DNA of 64,000 nucleotides from Phascolarctos cinereus (taxonomy: Eukaryota; Chordata; Mammalia; Diprotodontia; Phascolarctidae). The notes beneath the pieces are model-generated. The model searched no databases, was not told where the DNA came from, and worked only from the letters and a program-made list of their open reading frames with translations. Numbering within the stretch: the first letter of the stretch is position 1; each line of letters opens with the position of its first letter. This document shows positions 33,475 to 45,297 of the stretch, one piece after another. Both the position numbers and the translations under genes were made by a program. The stretch covers positions 16,373,001 through 16,437,000 of the forward strand of contig NW_018343991.1 in the NCBI RefSeq assembly GCF_002099425.1, in the 5' to 3' direction.

Positions 33475-33629
33475 CAGGGGATGTGACTCCCCCTCAGCTC
33501 CTGGGGCTCCTTTGTCTCATTGGTGAGCTCTTCCCAGAACCTCCTTGTTGAAGAAGGATTCAGACAAGCCATCCTTCATTCTACAGACTTTTCCACTGGG
33601 TTAGGGGGCCTGAGCAATCCAGGACAGAT

Positions 33630-33815
33630 CACCTTTCTTTCTTCACCTCCACCAGTTTTTCAATTCCCTTTAATGGGCTGTCTCCCTCCACTAGAATCCA
33701 AGTTCCCTGAAGGCAGGAACTATCTTAGTTTTTGCTTGCATTTGTATCCGCAGCTCTTAGCACAGCGCCTGGCACACAGTAAGCACTAAACAAATACTTG
33801 TTGACTTGACCTAAC
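33630..33815 (+). mobile_element. L2 3' end, sense
   Basis: CCACTAGAATCCAAGTTCCC, TGAAGGCAGGAACTATCTTA and CTTAGCACAGCGCCTGGCAC. Confidence 0.9.
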
Positions 33816-34748
33816 TAACCAGCTTAGCAATGCATTTCTGAAGGAGATAGTAAAATGGTAATACATTTATAATAAAATATGTTTGGCATCGATTGTTAGG
33901 AATGATAGTCCCCACCCCTAGGATGTGCTAGCCTCTAAAAGACCTATCTAAGACACAATAAATAAAACTAGAGGTATGAGAACAGGATAAGGGTGACCCA
34001 GAACAGAAAAGAGGTGAGTTAGCAGACAAGGAGGTGGAAGAGGAAGAAAAGACTTTTTTGTCTTCCTTTTCTAGTAACAGGACAGGCTTTCAGATTAAAA
34101 GGAAAAGATCAAATTAGTCTTCAGCTCCTTTCTATCTCTTTTTGAACTTCTGATTTCCTAGGGTCCCTTTCCCTAGATTGGGATGGCCTTCTGTCTCCCT
34201 GAGACCTGAAGTAAAGCTCTCTTCTGGCCCACGCTATCTCCTAAAGTATTCTGTTCCACAGGCTGACCTATTAATCCTGTCCCAATCAAAGATCACATTC
34301 TGTCAGGGCTTCTGACCTCTGCTGCAAAATATCAAGTGCAAAGTTCTTAATATCTCAGCTCTCCCAGAGGCATTTGTTTCTTTAAAAGAAGAAATTTGCT
34401 AACTTTAATAGCTACCTAAATAGTGGAATTAAGTAATCTGATAAATATCCAGAAAGTATATGTAACAAGGGAAGGATATTTGAGGGCAGGGGCTCCACTG
34501 CATAGGCAGGAAATATGCCCGAGGCTCCTCTCCTTTCACTGTCCCTACTTTTCTTGGCTTCCTCAACTCCTAAACTAAGGAACCCTAAGCTTCTGAATGT
34601 AAATCCTTTAGAGGTGTGTGATATCATTGGTCTAGATTCTCCCTCCACCAATGCAGTTCACAGGCCCTCTACACTCTAGTAAGTGTATCATTTTTGTGAG
34701 TTTTTATAGGAAAAAAAAGATCTTGCTGTGCTCATTTCTCTGTAGTGA
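33816..34748. other. Unassigned stretch
   Basis: About 0.9 kb without a recognised repeat; could include unrecognised LTR sequence, but no ends or duplication seen. The 79-codon reverse frame is featureless. Confidence 0.4.

Positions 34749-34821
<73 letters not shown>
34749..34821. repeat. (TC)n microsatellite
   Basis: About 36 uninterrupted TC units. Confidence 0.98.
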
Positions 34822-34824
<3 letters not shown>

Positions 34825-34904
34825 TTCATTACTCTCATTACTTCATTCTTACTCCTATAGATATCAGGCATATATGACATCACCAGGTCTATATGCAAAG
34901 TCTT

Positions 34905-35330
34905 TCTATTAGCCAATAAACATCTACTAAACACTTGCTATGTAGTGAGAATTGTTCTAGTATATAAAAAAATGAGACATTGGGGGCAGCTAGGTGGCGC
35001 AGCGGATAGAGCACTGGCCCTGAAGTCAGGAGGACCTGAGTTCAAATCCAGACTCAGACCAAACACTTGACACTTACTAGCTGTGTGACCCTGGGCAAGT
35101 CACTTAACTCCAAATGCCTCAAAAAAAAGAGACATTCTTTGCCCTCAAGGGGCTTACATTTTATTAAAAATTCATAGATTAATACATCCAAGGTATATAG
35201 ATAGTGATTTAATGAGGGAGGGGTCAACAAACCTGAGGAATCAGGCAAGGTGTCTCATAGGAAGTGTCACTTGGGATTTCAAGAAGTAACTAAGTGAAAA
35301 GAGGTTTCTGGGAGTGGAGGCAAACTCCAA
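34905..35330 (-). mobile_element. L2-lineage LINE, antisense, split by a SINE
   Basis: AATAAACATCTACTAAACAC lies before the SINE and GCCCTCAAGGGGCTTACATT after it, which are adjacent blocks of one L2 3' end. Confidence 0.85.
34982..35128 (+). repeat. Marsupial tRNA-headed SINE, well preserved
   Basis: GGGGCAGCTAGGTGGCGCAG, GGAGGACCTGAGTTCAAATC, GCTGTGTGACCCTGGGCAAG and an A-tail. Flanked by GAGACATT at 34974-34981 and 35129-35136. One of the least diverged SINEs in the window. The tRNA-like head is a SINE promoter, not a tRNA gene. Confidence 0.95.
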
Positions 35331-35654
35331 ATTTATCCAGAATCATCACCGAGGCAGTAGCTGAAGAAGTTTACTCTTTTGGGCCTGGGGAGCTGGGGGA
35401 GGGGAACCCTTTCTCTCCAAGGACTGTTGAAATAATTTATATATGAGTGAAGAGATTTTTTTATCTGAAATTGGTCACCAGTTGAAGTCATTGCTAAGCA
35501 GTCAGAATCATATTTATCAGTGTTAATAATCACCTCTCCAGATGTTATAGACACAATCTGCATAATTTTAGAACTTAACATTAAGAGCCATACAGAGTAA
35601 GGCAAAAGTTGCTATTTTTTTCAAGTTATGACCAAAATGAATGGAATAATATAA
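35331..35654. other. Unassigned stretch
   Basis: A 90-codon reverse frame (35605-35333) is present but featureless. Confidence 0.4.
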
Positions 35655-35862
35655 ATCATAGACATAGAGCCAGATGGGATGTTGGAGGCCAACCACAACT
35701 CTATCCCTCTATTTTACAGGTGAGCAAACTGAGTCCAAGAAATTTAAAGTGACTCTTCAAAGTCAGATGGATAGTCAAGGGTGGAGTTGCAATTCGGATT
35801 CAGGTCTTGTAACTCCAAATTCAGTATTCTTTCTCATGACACTAGCCTGATTGCCAGTGGAG
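35655..35862 (-). repeat. THER1 SINE, antisense
   Basis: AATCATAGACATAGAGCCAG, TTTACAGGTGAGCAAACTGA and CAGTATTCTTTCTCATGACA. Confidence 0.82.
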
Positions 35863-36184
35863 AAGGGAGGGGATCAGATCACATTTGGAATTTGTTCCAT
35901 GTTTTCAGTGATGCCAGGTTGCTCATCAACTGAAAAAACTTATCTTTTTAACACTGATATTTTTCCTGGGATGATACAATTTAGTGACTCATAGAATGTT
36001 ACAATCTCAGAAGAATCATAATTTCAGATGGTAATTTCCATTTTCGAAGAGTAATGAAAAAAAAAAGTATGGTGGATACAAATCGACTTTAGGTTATAGC
36101 CAATGATGGTGTGTACAAATGAAATAATATCAATGTCATGGGAGAAGGATCATAATTACCTTGGGTGACAGCAATTGAATTCAA
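35863..36184. other. Mostly unassigned stretch
   Basis: Contains a doubtful antisense THER1 shred near 35990-36050 (CATAGAATGTTACAATCTCA). Nothing else seen. Confidence 0.4.
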
Positions 36185-36333
36185 TACATTTAATTCCACA
36201 AACATTTATCAATAATCAACATTCATTTATTAAACATTTACTATGTGCCGGTCACTGTGATGGAAGGTGAGGATACAAAAGCAAAAGTGGAATAGCTCCT
36301 GCCTTCAAGAAGCTTACATTCTATCAAGGGAGA

Positions 36334-36336
<3 letters not shown>

Positions 36337-36382
<46 letters not shown>

Positions 36383-36500
36383 TATAAATGTACATGAGAA
36401 TGTATATGTATATGTATATGCATATGCATATGTATATGCATATGTATATGCATATGCATATGTATATGTATGCGTATATGTATATGTATATGTATACACA
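36337..36500. repeat. (TG)n followed by (TATGTA/TATGCA)n hexamers
   Basis: About 17 TG units, then roughly 90 bp of alternating hexamers TATGTA and TATGCA in runs of one to three. All steps alternate purine and pyrimidine. Confidence 0.96.
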
Positions 36501-36502
36501 CA

Positions 36503-36750
36503 AGGGGCAGCTAGGTGGCGCTGTGGATAAATGTCTGGTCTGAAGTCAGGAAGGTTCAAATATGGCCTCAGACACTTACTAGCTGAGTGACCCTGTGCAA
36601 GTCACTTAACCCTGTTTGCCTCAGTTTCCTTATCTATAAAATAAGCTGGAAAAGGATATGGCAAACCACTGTAATATCTTTACCAAGAGAGCCCCAAATA
36701 GAGTCACAAAAAATTAGATATGACTGAAATGACACTGAACAACAACAAGA
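36503..36750 (+). repeat. Long-tailed marsupial SINE (MAR1-type)
   Basis: GGGGCAGCTAGGTGGCGCTG, TTTGCCTCAGTTTCCTTATC, GGATATGGCAAACCACTGTA and TGACTGAAATGACACTGAAC. Inserted next to the hexamer tract. Confidence 0.93.
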
Positions 36751-37455
36751 TGCACACACATGTAGGTGTGTATATATAAGAGATACAAGGTAATTTTCTT
36801 TGGGAGAGATCTAGCAGCCAGAGGCATAAAAAAAAAGGCTTCATGTTGAAGGCGGGAATTGAGCTGAGTAGTAAAGGAAACAAGGGGTTTTATGAAGTAG
36901 AGGTGTATTACAAGAACTGACAATAGTCAATGCAAAAAGCATGGACGTAAGAAATGAGGTACTGTGTATAAGGAACAATAATAAAGGCAGTTTGGCTGAT
37001 ATAAAGAATGTAAAGAAGAGTAATGTGTAATGAAGATGGAAAAGTAGGTAGGAGCCAAGATGTGAAGGGCTTTAAAAGTCAAGCAGAAGAGTTTCTCTTT
37101 ATTCCTAGATAGGGAGCTATCAGTGTTTACTGAGGACAGCAATGTGGTCAGATATGTGCACTAGAAAGTCACTGGCAGCTGCACGGAGGATGGGTTAAAT
37201 GCAAGGTAGTACTGGGCTGGAATAAAGACAGACAGGAAAGAGACTCTGCCCCAAAGAACTTTCATTCTCCTAGGGGACTGACTGTAGCAGGTACACAGGT
37301 CAGTGAATGCAAAGTAATTTTGAGATAGAGAAAGGGAGACAGAGGCATCCTAAAAAGCTTCCCATGAGAAGTGGCGCCAGCTGACATACTTTGAAGGGAG
37401 CTAGGGATGCTATGAGGCTGGGATGAGGAGGGAGAGCATCCCAAACAGGGCAGCC

Positions 37456-37757
37456 TGTGCTACTACTCTGAGGCAGAAGCTGTTACTGTGCACCATGCAG
37501 TGGCTTTGGGAAGAGGACACGGTCTGAGAAATTCCCTTGGGCATCCATCTGCTGTTATTCAATTCAAGGCAGCAGTTACAACAAAAGAAGTCCTATAAAA
37601 GATGTCCAGGACTTGTAAGATTAGAAAGAAAGATTGTAGCTAAAGGGAAGGGGCGATAAATATAGTCTGAATGCTACACTAGTATCCAAGATATAGGAAA
37701 AAGGGTGGAGGAAAGCTTCCAATGCATTGGGTAAATGCTCTGTTGAACGTTCAGGAA

Positions 37758-37760
<3 letters not shown>
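37456..37760. other. Unassigned stretch
   Basis: No repeat or gene identified beyond possible L2 decay. Confidence 0.4.

Positions 37761-37762
<2 letters not shown>

Positions 37763-37812
<50 letters not shown>
37763..37812. repeat. (CA)n microsatellite
   Basis: About 24 uninterrupted CA units. Confidence 0.98.
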
Positions 37813-37813
<1 letters not shown>

Positions 37814-37954
37814 TGAAAAGGACTATGATCTGCACCTAGGCAAGAAATATCCACACTGTTGTTATCATAACCACATAGAACGTTAAAAATTAAAAGATAA
37901 GCAAAGAAATAACTATTCTAAGTCCAGCCCTGCACCTTGTAATCAAGCATTTAA

Positions 37955-38125
37955 ACAGGGAGAGGCAGCATGTCTCTGCAGTAGAAGAGTCCTACCTTTG
38001 TAGTCAAAGGCTTCCACTTTTACATAGCCTCTCTAGTCCTCAGTTTCTTCATCTGTAAAATGAAAGGGTTGGACTAAGGTCCCTTCTCTAAGGTCCCTTC
38101 CAAATCTAAATCTATGATGCAATAT
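37955..38125 (+). repeat. THER1 SINE
   Basis: TCCTCAGTTTCTTCATCTGT, TGAAAGGGTTGGACTAAGGT, then AAGGTCCCTTCCAAATCTAA. 'AAGGTCCCTTC' occurs twice within 20 bp, a small local duplication. Confidence 0.85.
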
Positions 38126-38247
38126 TTATTGACCACCCATAAGAAGCTCTAGGCACAGTGGTTGTAACCTACCCAGGTATAGCCAGGCTTTATAACACAG
38201 TGCTGATCAATACTTGTCAGAATGGAGAATTATAGTCAAGCTGACAA

Positions 38248-38352
38248 GAAGGAAAGAAGGAAGAGAGGGAGGGAGGAAGAAGGGGGAAAAGGAAGGAAGG
38301 AAAGAAGGAAAGAAGGAAAGAAGGCAGGGAAGGGGGGAGGAAAGGAGGGAGT
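38248..38352. repeat. (GGAA)n purine-rich tract
   Basis: GGAAAGAAGGAAAGAAGG units with GGGGAGG interruptions. Confidence 0.93.
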
Positions 38353-38464
38353 CTATCATTCAAGTGGCATCTCAGAAATCTGGTTCCGTGGTCAACCAGG
38401 AATGCAACAACTTGTATAATAGTTTACATAATTATTTTATATAATTAGAATATTAATATATTAT

Positions 38465-38692
38465 AGCAGTAGCATGAGGGAATGGCTAGAGTACTGAGTG
38501 GAGAAAGGAAGACTTGGCTTTAAATTCTCTCTACCCCTGACATTAGATGTGTGACCTCTAAGTGCCTCCATCAACTCCACAGGATTCATCTACTAAGCCC
38601 CAGACAGGCTGCAATCCGTAGTGGGAGAAGGAAACATAGGATATTCCCATAGCGCCATTTCTCTATGCTGATGAATCACATATCATTCTTTT
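38465..38692 (+). repeat. tRNA-derived SINE with alternative 3' body
   Basis: GAAGACTTGGCTTTAAATTC, TAGATGTGTGACCTCTAAGT then a non-MIR 3' body (CAGACAGGCTGCAATCCGTA). Same type as the SINE at 2.5 kb. Confidence 0.6.
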
Positions 38693-39618
38693 AGTCATAT
38701 ATTTTTGTATTATTATAAACATTTTCATATGATTATTTTTTAAAATTGATGCTTCTTATATTTATATATATTTTAATAAAAATTAGAATTGAAACCCATT
38801 CCCTTAGTCAGAGCAAGTGAGTGGGAGGGAAGTGGGAGAATTAGTGGGTAGTATCAAATATGTGGATAATACATCCATTAAGAGTTTTGGTCTCAGATAC
38901 ATATTGTAAGGTGAAAATCATTCAGGGAAACAGAGAGCTCCATGCATGGGCAGTGTGACATTCCTCGGGTCACTCCAGATTCTGAGTGTTGCTTCCTGTC
39001 TATCTCATTTCTCAACTGAAGCTAAATCCTCAGCCAGAGAACACTGGCCTATGGCCATATCCATTCTAGTACTTTCCAAATCACAGACGACACTGAACTT
39101 CCAAAAATTGAGCCAAATGCCCTGGAATGAGGGCTGAGCAGAATTGTCTCCATTTGTCAGGGAAGGACACACACTTCTTAATTGCCCACTTCCTTCCTCC
39201 ACATCAGTCTGTGCAAAGGAAGGACACTGGACAGGGTAGGGACCTTGGCTAAGGTTATCAATCTCCTTTCACCTTTTTCCTTTCCCAAATAGCCTGTCAT
39301 CTCCCTCCAGGATGATTCTAGATTCTTTAATTCCCATCAAATTAAAGGAAAACAGTTCCTATTTCCAGCACTTTTTTTCCCCTATAAATATGTGATGTTA
39401 TTGTTCCCATAATTCTCTCTTCTGTGTGGTTGAGATTGGTTTTGGGGAAGAGACCGAAGAGATAAAGGAGACACATCCTCCTCACATCTAGAAATCTCAA
39501 GTGAATTTTGAAAACTCAAACCACTGATTCCTCTTGTGCTTTCTTTGGGTGGAGGTGCTTTTTTTTTTTACATATTCTGAGAATATTTTTGATGTGAGAC
39601 TGGTTTCCCACCAAACAA
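38693..39618. other. Unassigned repeat-poor stretch
   Basis: AT-rich start, then single-copy-looking DNA. Opposed frames of 63 and 65 codons are featureless. Confidence 0.45.
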
Positions 39619-39765
39619 TTTACTTTTCCATAATCATTTAACATTTACAAAAGAGGGAGATAAGCACCAATATTGTTAGCTCTGTTTTACAGATGAGGAA
39701 ACTGAGGCCCAAGAGGGGAAAAAATTATGTAATTGCATCGAACCCTTGTATCACAGGTTTTTACA
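39619..39765 (-). repeat. MIR fragment, antisense
   Basis: CTGTTTTACAGATGAGGAAA followed by CTGAGGCCCAAGAGGGG. Confidence 0.85.
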
Positions 39766-39919
39766 TGACATAAAATGGGTCAGGTGCGCTTTATGGGATT
39801 CTTCACTTTTCTGGCTAATTGTCTAAAATCTGGTGACACTATATAACGTTTCATTTTCAGAACTTTTTTCCTACAGTCCCATTGTCCTAATTGATGAATG
39901 TCTAACATAAGTCAATATA

Positions 39920-40240
39920 CCATGCCATGATGGCTTCCTCCATCCTTCAACTTATTCCCCAGCTATCTCTTCATAAACCCCTTTGCTGCCACAAAGTACT
40001 CTCCACAGTGTCCTCCATTCCCTCTTTTCCACTATCAATTTATTCTTCTGTGACTCCACTCACCAACTAAATCAAAATACCTTTCCCTGTCAACTAGCCC
40101 TTTTCAAGTACTATCTTCCCCTATTAGAATCAAAGTTCCTTGAGGCAGGGACTATCTTCATATTTATATTTGTATCCTCAGTGCTTAACACAGTTCTTGG
40201 CACATAGTAAGCATATAATAAATGGTTTTTTTATTCACTC
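39920..40240 (+). mobile_element. L2 3' end, sense
   Basis: ATCAAAGTTCCTTGAGGCAG, CAGTGCTTAACACAGTTCTT and GCACATAGTAAGCATATAAT. Confidence 0.88.
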
Positions 40241-41004
40241 ATTTTTTAATTTATTCATTCGTTCATTCTTGACAGGTCCCAGTTTGTGGTCATCTATAAT
40301 TTCTCCTTCTCCTGCCCCCTGCCACAGACACCTAGTCCACGAAACTCAAAGAACAGTTTTATTTGTAGATTAGAGGAAACAAATGAAAGTCATTATTTCA
40401 TGTGTGTATGTGTGTATGTATGCATATATATGCATATAGTATCTGTCAATGAGCAAGCTTTCTCCAGCAACCTACAAAATCTTCTATAATCACATATGAA
40501 GTAGGGTTCTCAGTAGATGTTGACTGAGAACATCCGAGCTACCCTACAGCTCCCAATAGGTAGCATAGGCAAAGGCACCATATTAGGACTCTCTTCTATA
40601 TTCATCTCCAGCCACCATGTAGCCTTTCACAGTTGTACACAGATCACTGCAGGTGATTTAGTTAACGCCAGTCCTTTGTACAAAGAAAACACCTGAGTAC
40701 CCCAAGAGCTCCCCTCTCTCAACAGTATAACAACTTCTCCCTTCATATAGCTCAAATATACTGCAGACAAGGAGGGCTCTGCTAGGACCAGGAGCTGGGT
40801 GTCTAGAAACTCTCCTCTTGGCCAGTGTGGTTGAGGGCACAGTTTTCTCTCATTTGTTTCTGCCATTAATAGTTAGAGGGGTTTGGGAAGAGGGGATTGG
40901 TTACCATATTCCCTGCTCTAAGTTCTGCTATACTCTAGTCTATCCTTCAAAAAAGGAAAAGACTGAGTCTGTGATTACAGCTTCCTTTTTTTTGTATGAT
41001 TATT
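40241..41004. other. Unassigned stretch
   Basis: Short (TATG)n near 40405-40440. Frames of 60-79 codons near 40.63-40.87 kb are featureless. Confidence 0.45.
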
Positions 41005-41180
41005 ACTTTAGAGTTTGGAGGTCATCTAGTTTAACCCTTTCATTTTATAATTGAAGAAACTGGAGCAGAAAGTTGTGATTTGTTAACATCACAGAGCTAG
41101 TGATTGACAGTTCTATGACTCAAGTGCAGATGCCTCTGATGCCAAATTGCACACTCTTTTCATTATCCCACCCTGTCTTC
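41005..41180 (-). repeat. THER1/MIR SINE, antisense
   Basis: GGAGGTCATCTAGTTTAACC, TTCATTTTATAATTGAAGAA and AACATCACAGAGCTAGTGAT. Confidence 0.8.
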
Positions 41181-41784
41181 AGAAAAGGGTGTTCCTCCTT
41201 CAACAATTTTAAGCAACCAATTTATCCCAAATGACTTGAGACCCATCCTCCATAAGACTCCAAGGGGCATGTCCGTGGTCTCTTCAAGAACATACCATCA
41301 AGAGTTCCCAAGACTCATCATACTGGTGTAAGACTAATTTAAGTTGATCAAGGAACTTCTTGGATGAACTCCCTAGAATTTGATGGCATTTTACAATTTT
41401 TTCATGTGATAGTTTCATTTATGATTAGATAAAATGGTACCCTATTACTGCTATACTGTGTAGATTCGTGAGACTTAACAAGGGCTTGTCAAGCTGTGAA
41501 AGAGAAACTGGATTTAGAGAATAGATTTTTAAAAAATTGTTGTAAATTCAATGAAACAACAAATAGGAAACCAAAGGAATTTGAGGCTATGTGATCATAA
41601 TTAAGTGAAATTGTTAAATCTCATCAGAACAATATTTCTTTTCCAAGGACCAGAAGAGTCATAGACTTACATACTAACTAGAACAATCTGACAAAAGAGC
41701 GAGAGGAAGAAATGAGAAAGAAAAGAATGGGGAGTACATGAAATTATTCCTTTGATAGGAAATGCTAGACCAATAAATTGGGTC
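41181..41784. other. Unassigned stretch
   Basis: No repeat or gene identified. Confidence 0.45.
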
Positions 41785-42060
41785 AATAAAATAGTCAATA
41801 AACATTTATTAATTGCCTACTCTGTGCCAGGCATTGTGCCAAATGACAGGGATACAAGTATGAAAAAAAAAGTCAGTTCCTGTCCTCAAGGAGGTTATAA
41901 TCTAATGGGGGAAGACAACGTACAGAAGAAACCTGAAAAGGAGTAGAAAGCTACCCGATGTGGGGGCATAATGGAGAAGGCAAAGAAATACAGAACAAAT
42001 GCATCCAGAGAAGCCAAAGAAATCTAAAATCAGTGTAGCCAGGGGGCAAAATTAATACAT
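41785..42060 (-). mobile_element. L2-lineage LINE, antisense
   Basis: TAAACATTTATTAATTGCCT, ACTCTGTGCCAGGCATTGTG and AATCTAATGGGGGAAGACAA. Confidence 0.88.
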
Positions 42061-42204
42061 TGTGATTTTATAAGCTGTATTAACCAGGTATGTTTGGTGA
42101 CGATAAAAGAAACATTTCTCAAATTTGGTAAAATTATGGCTTAGGGACTTTTCGAAATTATGTAAATGTTTCCTTCTTGCTTTTTGGACCTGCTGACTCC
42201 ACTA

Positions 42205-42405
42205 AGATCATGGATTTAGGGATAGAAGGGACCACAGAGGTCATCTAATTCAACCTGATCATTTTTCATAAGAGGAAACTGGGGACTCCAAAGGCTGGAA
42301 GCAATTTGTCCAAGGTTTCACAAGTAATGAGCAGCAGAGCCAAGATTTGAACTAAAGTCTTATGAACCCAGTTCCAGTCATCTTACTACAAAGACTTTTC
42401 TAATG
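42205..42405 (-). repeat. THER1 SINE, antisense
   Basis: GATCATGGATTTAGGGATAG, GGTCATCTAATTCAACCTGA and GCCAAGATTTGAACTAAAGT. Confidence 0.85.
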
Positions 42406-42419
42406 TCAGCTTTCTCTTT

Positions 42420-42500
42420 CTCCTCTAACACTCAGAACAGTGCTCTGCACACTTACTTAATAAATGTTTGTCAAATGAATGAATGAATGAATGAATAATA
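42420..42500 (+). mobile_element. L2 3' terminus with (GAAT)n end
   Basis: CTTAATAAATGTTTGTCAAA then GAATGAATGAATGAATGAAT, the natural short tandem end of L2. Confidence 0.85.
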
Positions 42501-42694
42501 AATGAATCTCTTTAATTGTCAATACTTATGCACTTCAGGAGACTTTGACAGTGATTCTGGCTTAGCGCCTACAACTCCCTGCTCCATACCAGTCATTTGT
42601 GAGAGCTGCCATTAAAACAAGGTGATAAAGTGAACTTTCTGAATCCTAGTCAAGAAGTAGATCCAGGATAAATAAGGCATTTTCCAACAGTGTT

Positions 42695-43620
42695 AGGGCA
42701 AGAGCATTTATTTAATTAAGTGCCCACTATATGCATGGCATTCTTCTAGGCACTGTGCATATGTAGATGACAAATGTAATGTATGTCATGTTCTCTGCCC
42801 TCTGTGATACGTACTCAGAGAAATGTACTATGGGATCTGTGTGGGGGAAAAGAGAGAGACAACGAGACAGACACACAGACACAGAGACAGACAGAAACAG
42901 ACAGATAGAGAGAGAAAAGGAGAGAACAGACAGACAGAGACAGGCAGAGAAACTGAGACAGACAGACAGGAACAGATGCACATATGCACATACACAGCAA
43001 GAAAGAGAGAGACAGAGAGAGACAGAGAGAGAAAGACAGAGACAGAGAAAGAGAGAGATACAAAGAGCTAAATGAAAATTTGAGCAGAATAAGAACACTT
43101 TCTGCTGGGAGATGAGGAAAGGTCCCACAGAGGAAGAAGCATAATGAGGAAGGAAAAGAAGGATTTTGAAAGACAGAACACACAGGGAGTATATTACAAG
43201 AGTACATTATAGGATGGCCTGCTCAAATACATGGAGATAGAAGATGGAATATCAAGTTTGGAGAATGCCTAAATTATTCACTTTGTCTGGAATTAATGAG
43301 ATTATTAATGTGAAATAACAAATGTAGACTGGAGCTTGTTTTACATTAATATCCATTGAAAGGAGAGAGCTGTAGAAGGTTTTTGAGTAGGAGGTTGAAT
43401 ATGGTCAGACTTGCATAATGGAAAATTTCTCCTGGGAGGTATGGAAGGGTTGTATTTTCAAGAAGAGAAATTAGAAGCAAGGAGATATCTCAGGAGACTA
43501 GTACGATAGTCTAGGAGAGAGATGATAAAGGACAAAACTGGGGCAATTATGTGAGTGGAGAGAAGAAGTCAGGTGTGAGAGGTGCCATGAAAGTAAAAAG
43601 TCAGAGGAAGTGACTGCTTA
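42695..43620 (-). mobile_element. L2-lineage LINE, antisense, with purine-rich expansion
   Basis: AGTGCCCACTATATGCATGG lies before the purine tract. ORF2-region landmarks follow it (GAGTAGGAGGTTGAATATGG, CTAGTACGATAGTCTAGGAG-like block). Confidence 0.75.
42850..43072. repeat. GA/CAGA-rich low-complexity tract
   Basis: CAGACAGACACAGAGACAG-like units. Open in several frames, but the 102- to 133-codon peptides are low complexity. Confidence 0.95.
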
Positions 43621-44513
43621 CTTCGTATAACTGTGGGAGTCCTTAGGCATGTTCCTGGTATGCACATTGTGTAGTTAGGTTTTATTTGAAATATAAACCT
43701 CTGTATAGACAATCTTTGCCTTGAAATTCAAATCTCTTTATAGGCAGCCCATGCTCTAGAACACCTTGTAACTCTTGGGCACACTCTCTTGCATGACCAG
43801 GAACTCAGAAACTTTCTATTTATTTGTGCAATCTGATCTGGCTTTCTCATCACAACTCCCCAAGACTGGCATTGGTCAGTGGGGATTTTGAGAGGGCACA
43901 AGTACACAGAACACAGAAAGTTCCCCTCCCTCCCCACACTTACTCTCATTCCCAATCACTTAATTGACCATGACCTCAGACTGCCTCATACAGGCCACTC
44001 ACTATATATATATATATATTAGCTCTCCTCCTTAACCTACCCCATATCCAACCTTTCTGAAAACAGACTAATTTTTTTCTTTTTCATTCTTTTTTCTCAT
44101 GAACATCCCCCAACCTCCTATAGACCCAATAATTAGTTTCTACCATCATGCTGTCATAAATACCAACATCAAGAATATATCCCAATGGTATTTACATAGT
44201 CCAAAGGCATAATTAGTGGTCATAGGCAGCTGTACTTCCCTTCCATCTTCTGCTCACAGCTGTACTGGTGATCTTAGATTTCAACAGTCACATCTCACTA
44301 TTTCACCACCATATGATGCTGCCTTTTTCTGCCCCTAGTTTCTGTTAATAGCACCAAATATGCATATGCAGACAAAAACAACCGAGTCTAATTCATCTAC
44401 TTCAGAATTTCTATCATAAAAGTCGGGGTTGCCTGCACATAGCAAAAGCCCATTTGTTACAAGCAACTCTCAGAATAATCTGTATCCAGAATGATAAAAG
44501 ATTGGGGTGTGGC
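43621..44513. other. Unassigned stretch with a short (TA)n
   Basis: About nine TA units at 44003-44020. Otherwise no repeat or gene recognised. Confidence 0.45.
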
Positions 44514-44712
44514 CCAATAAGGAAAGTGTTTCCATGGGTAAAGTGCTAGATCTGAAATCAGAGTACTAGAGTTCAAATCCCACCTCCATCACGTACTGCC
44601 TTTGTGATCTTTCCCAAGTTGCTTAACCTCTGTGGGCCTATATCTTCATCTATAAAACGAGAGGGTTAGATCTTTAAGGTACTTTCCAGTTCTAAATCTG
44701 TGATATCATGAA
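44514..44712 (+). repeat. THER1 SINE
   Basis: AGAGTTCAAATCCCACCTCC, AAGTTGCTTAACCTCTGTGG and AAGGTACTTTCCAGTTCTAA. Confidence 0.85.
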
Positions 44713-44789
44713 GTTTGACAATATCATTCAAACTCATTACAACAACAGTCATCTAGGGCCACATAAGCCCATGTGTCTATAAACATGCA

Positions 44790-45117
44790 GACAGGGAGAA
44801 TGTTATAATGGGAAGAAAAATCTGGACTTGGATTCAAGTCACGTAGCCTTAATCCTGGTACTGATACTTACTGACTATGAACCTCTCCTTAGTGCCGCCG
44901 CTCCCCACCCCAACACCTCCCTTGTTACCTAGAGGAAAGAGCTTCACAAAACTGACAGATCCCAGACTCAAATGTCTCATCCCTAAAGTCTATTCTACCA
45001 CCAATATTAGACATTCCATTCTGTCCAAATCGTGATGTCTTTTAGTCTAATCATTTTCCTTGACATGATTGTGGTCCTTATGTGAATATGTATGTATATT
45101 ATATATAAACATACATT

Positions 45118-45183
<66 letters not shown>

Positions 45184-45297
45184 TATATAATATATGTATA
45201 TAAATTTCTCTGAGCCTCAGTTTCCATATCTGTATAACCCTTAACCCTTGGTTATTGTGAGGAAAGTACTTTGTAAACCTGAAAATGCTGTAGAGAT
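44790..45297 (+). repeat. Decayed MIR SINE parts around a microsatellite
   Basis: Head-like sequence (GGATTCAAGTCACGTAGCC) lies near 44830-44890 and a clear MIR tail (TGAGCCTCAGTTTCCATATC, AAAGTACTTTGTAAACC) at 45205-45290, separated by unassigned DNA and (TG)n(TA)n. Whether they are one copy is uncertain. Confidence 0.5.
45119..45198. repeat. Compound (TG)n(TA)n microsatellite
   Basis: About 14 TG units followed by TA units with TATG interruptions. Confidence 0.96.

Larger units (their letters stand above)
36185..37455 (-). mobile_element. L2-lineage LINE, antisense, expanded by microsatellite and SINE
   Basis: 3' end ATTCATTTATTAAACATTTA, GAAGCTTACATTCTATCAAG; then after the inserts the antisense ORF2 C-terminal part (TGTGAAGGGCTTTAAAAGTC; ATGTGGTCAGATATGTG). 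Confidence 0.8.

Noticed and set aside
33816-34748. Possible LTR element
   Set aside because: No TG...CA ends with matching short duplications could be found by eye.
34982-35060. tRNA-like sequence with A and B box resemblance
   Set aside because: Part of a SINE head with A-tail and target duplications; no tRNA cloverleaf end or isolated tRNA gene.
36337-36500. Regular short repeats resembling a CRISPR array
   Set aside because: Pure microsatellite without unique spacers, in a mammalian genome.
42727-43207. Frames of 102-133 codons
   Set aside because: Low-complexity translation of GA/CAGA repeats in an antisense L2.
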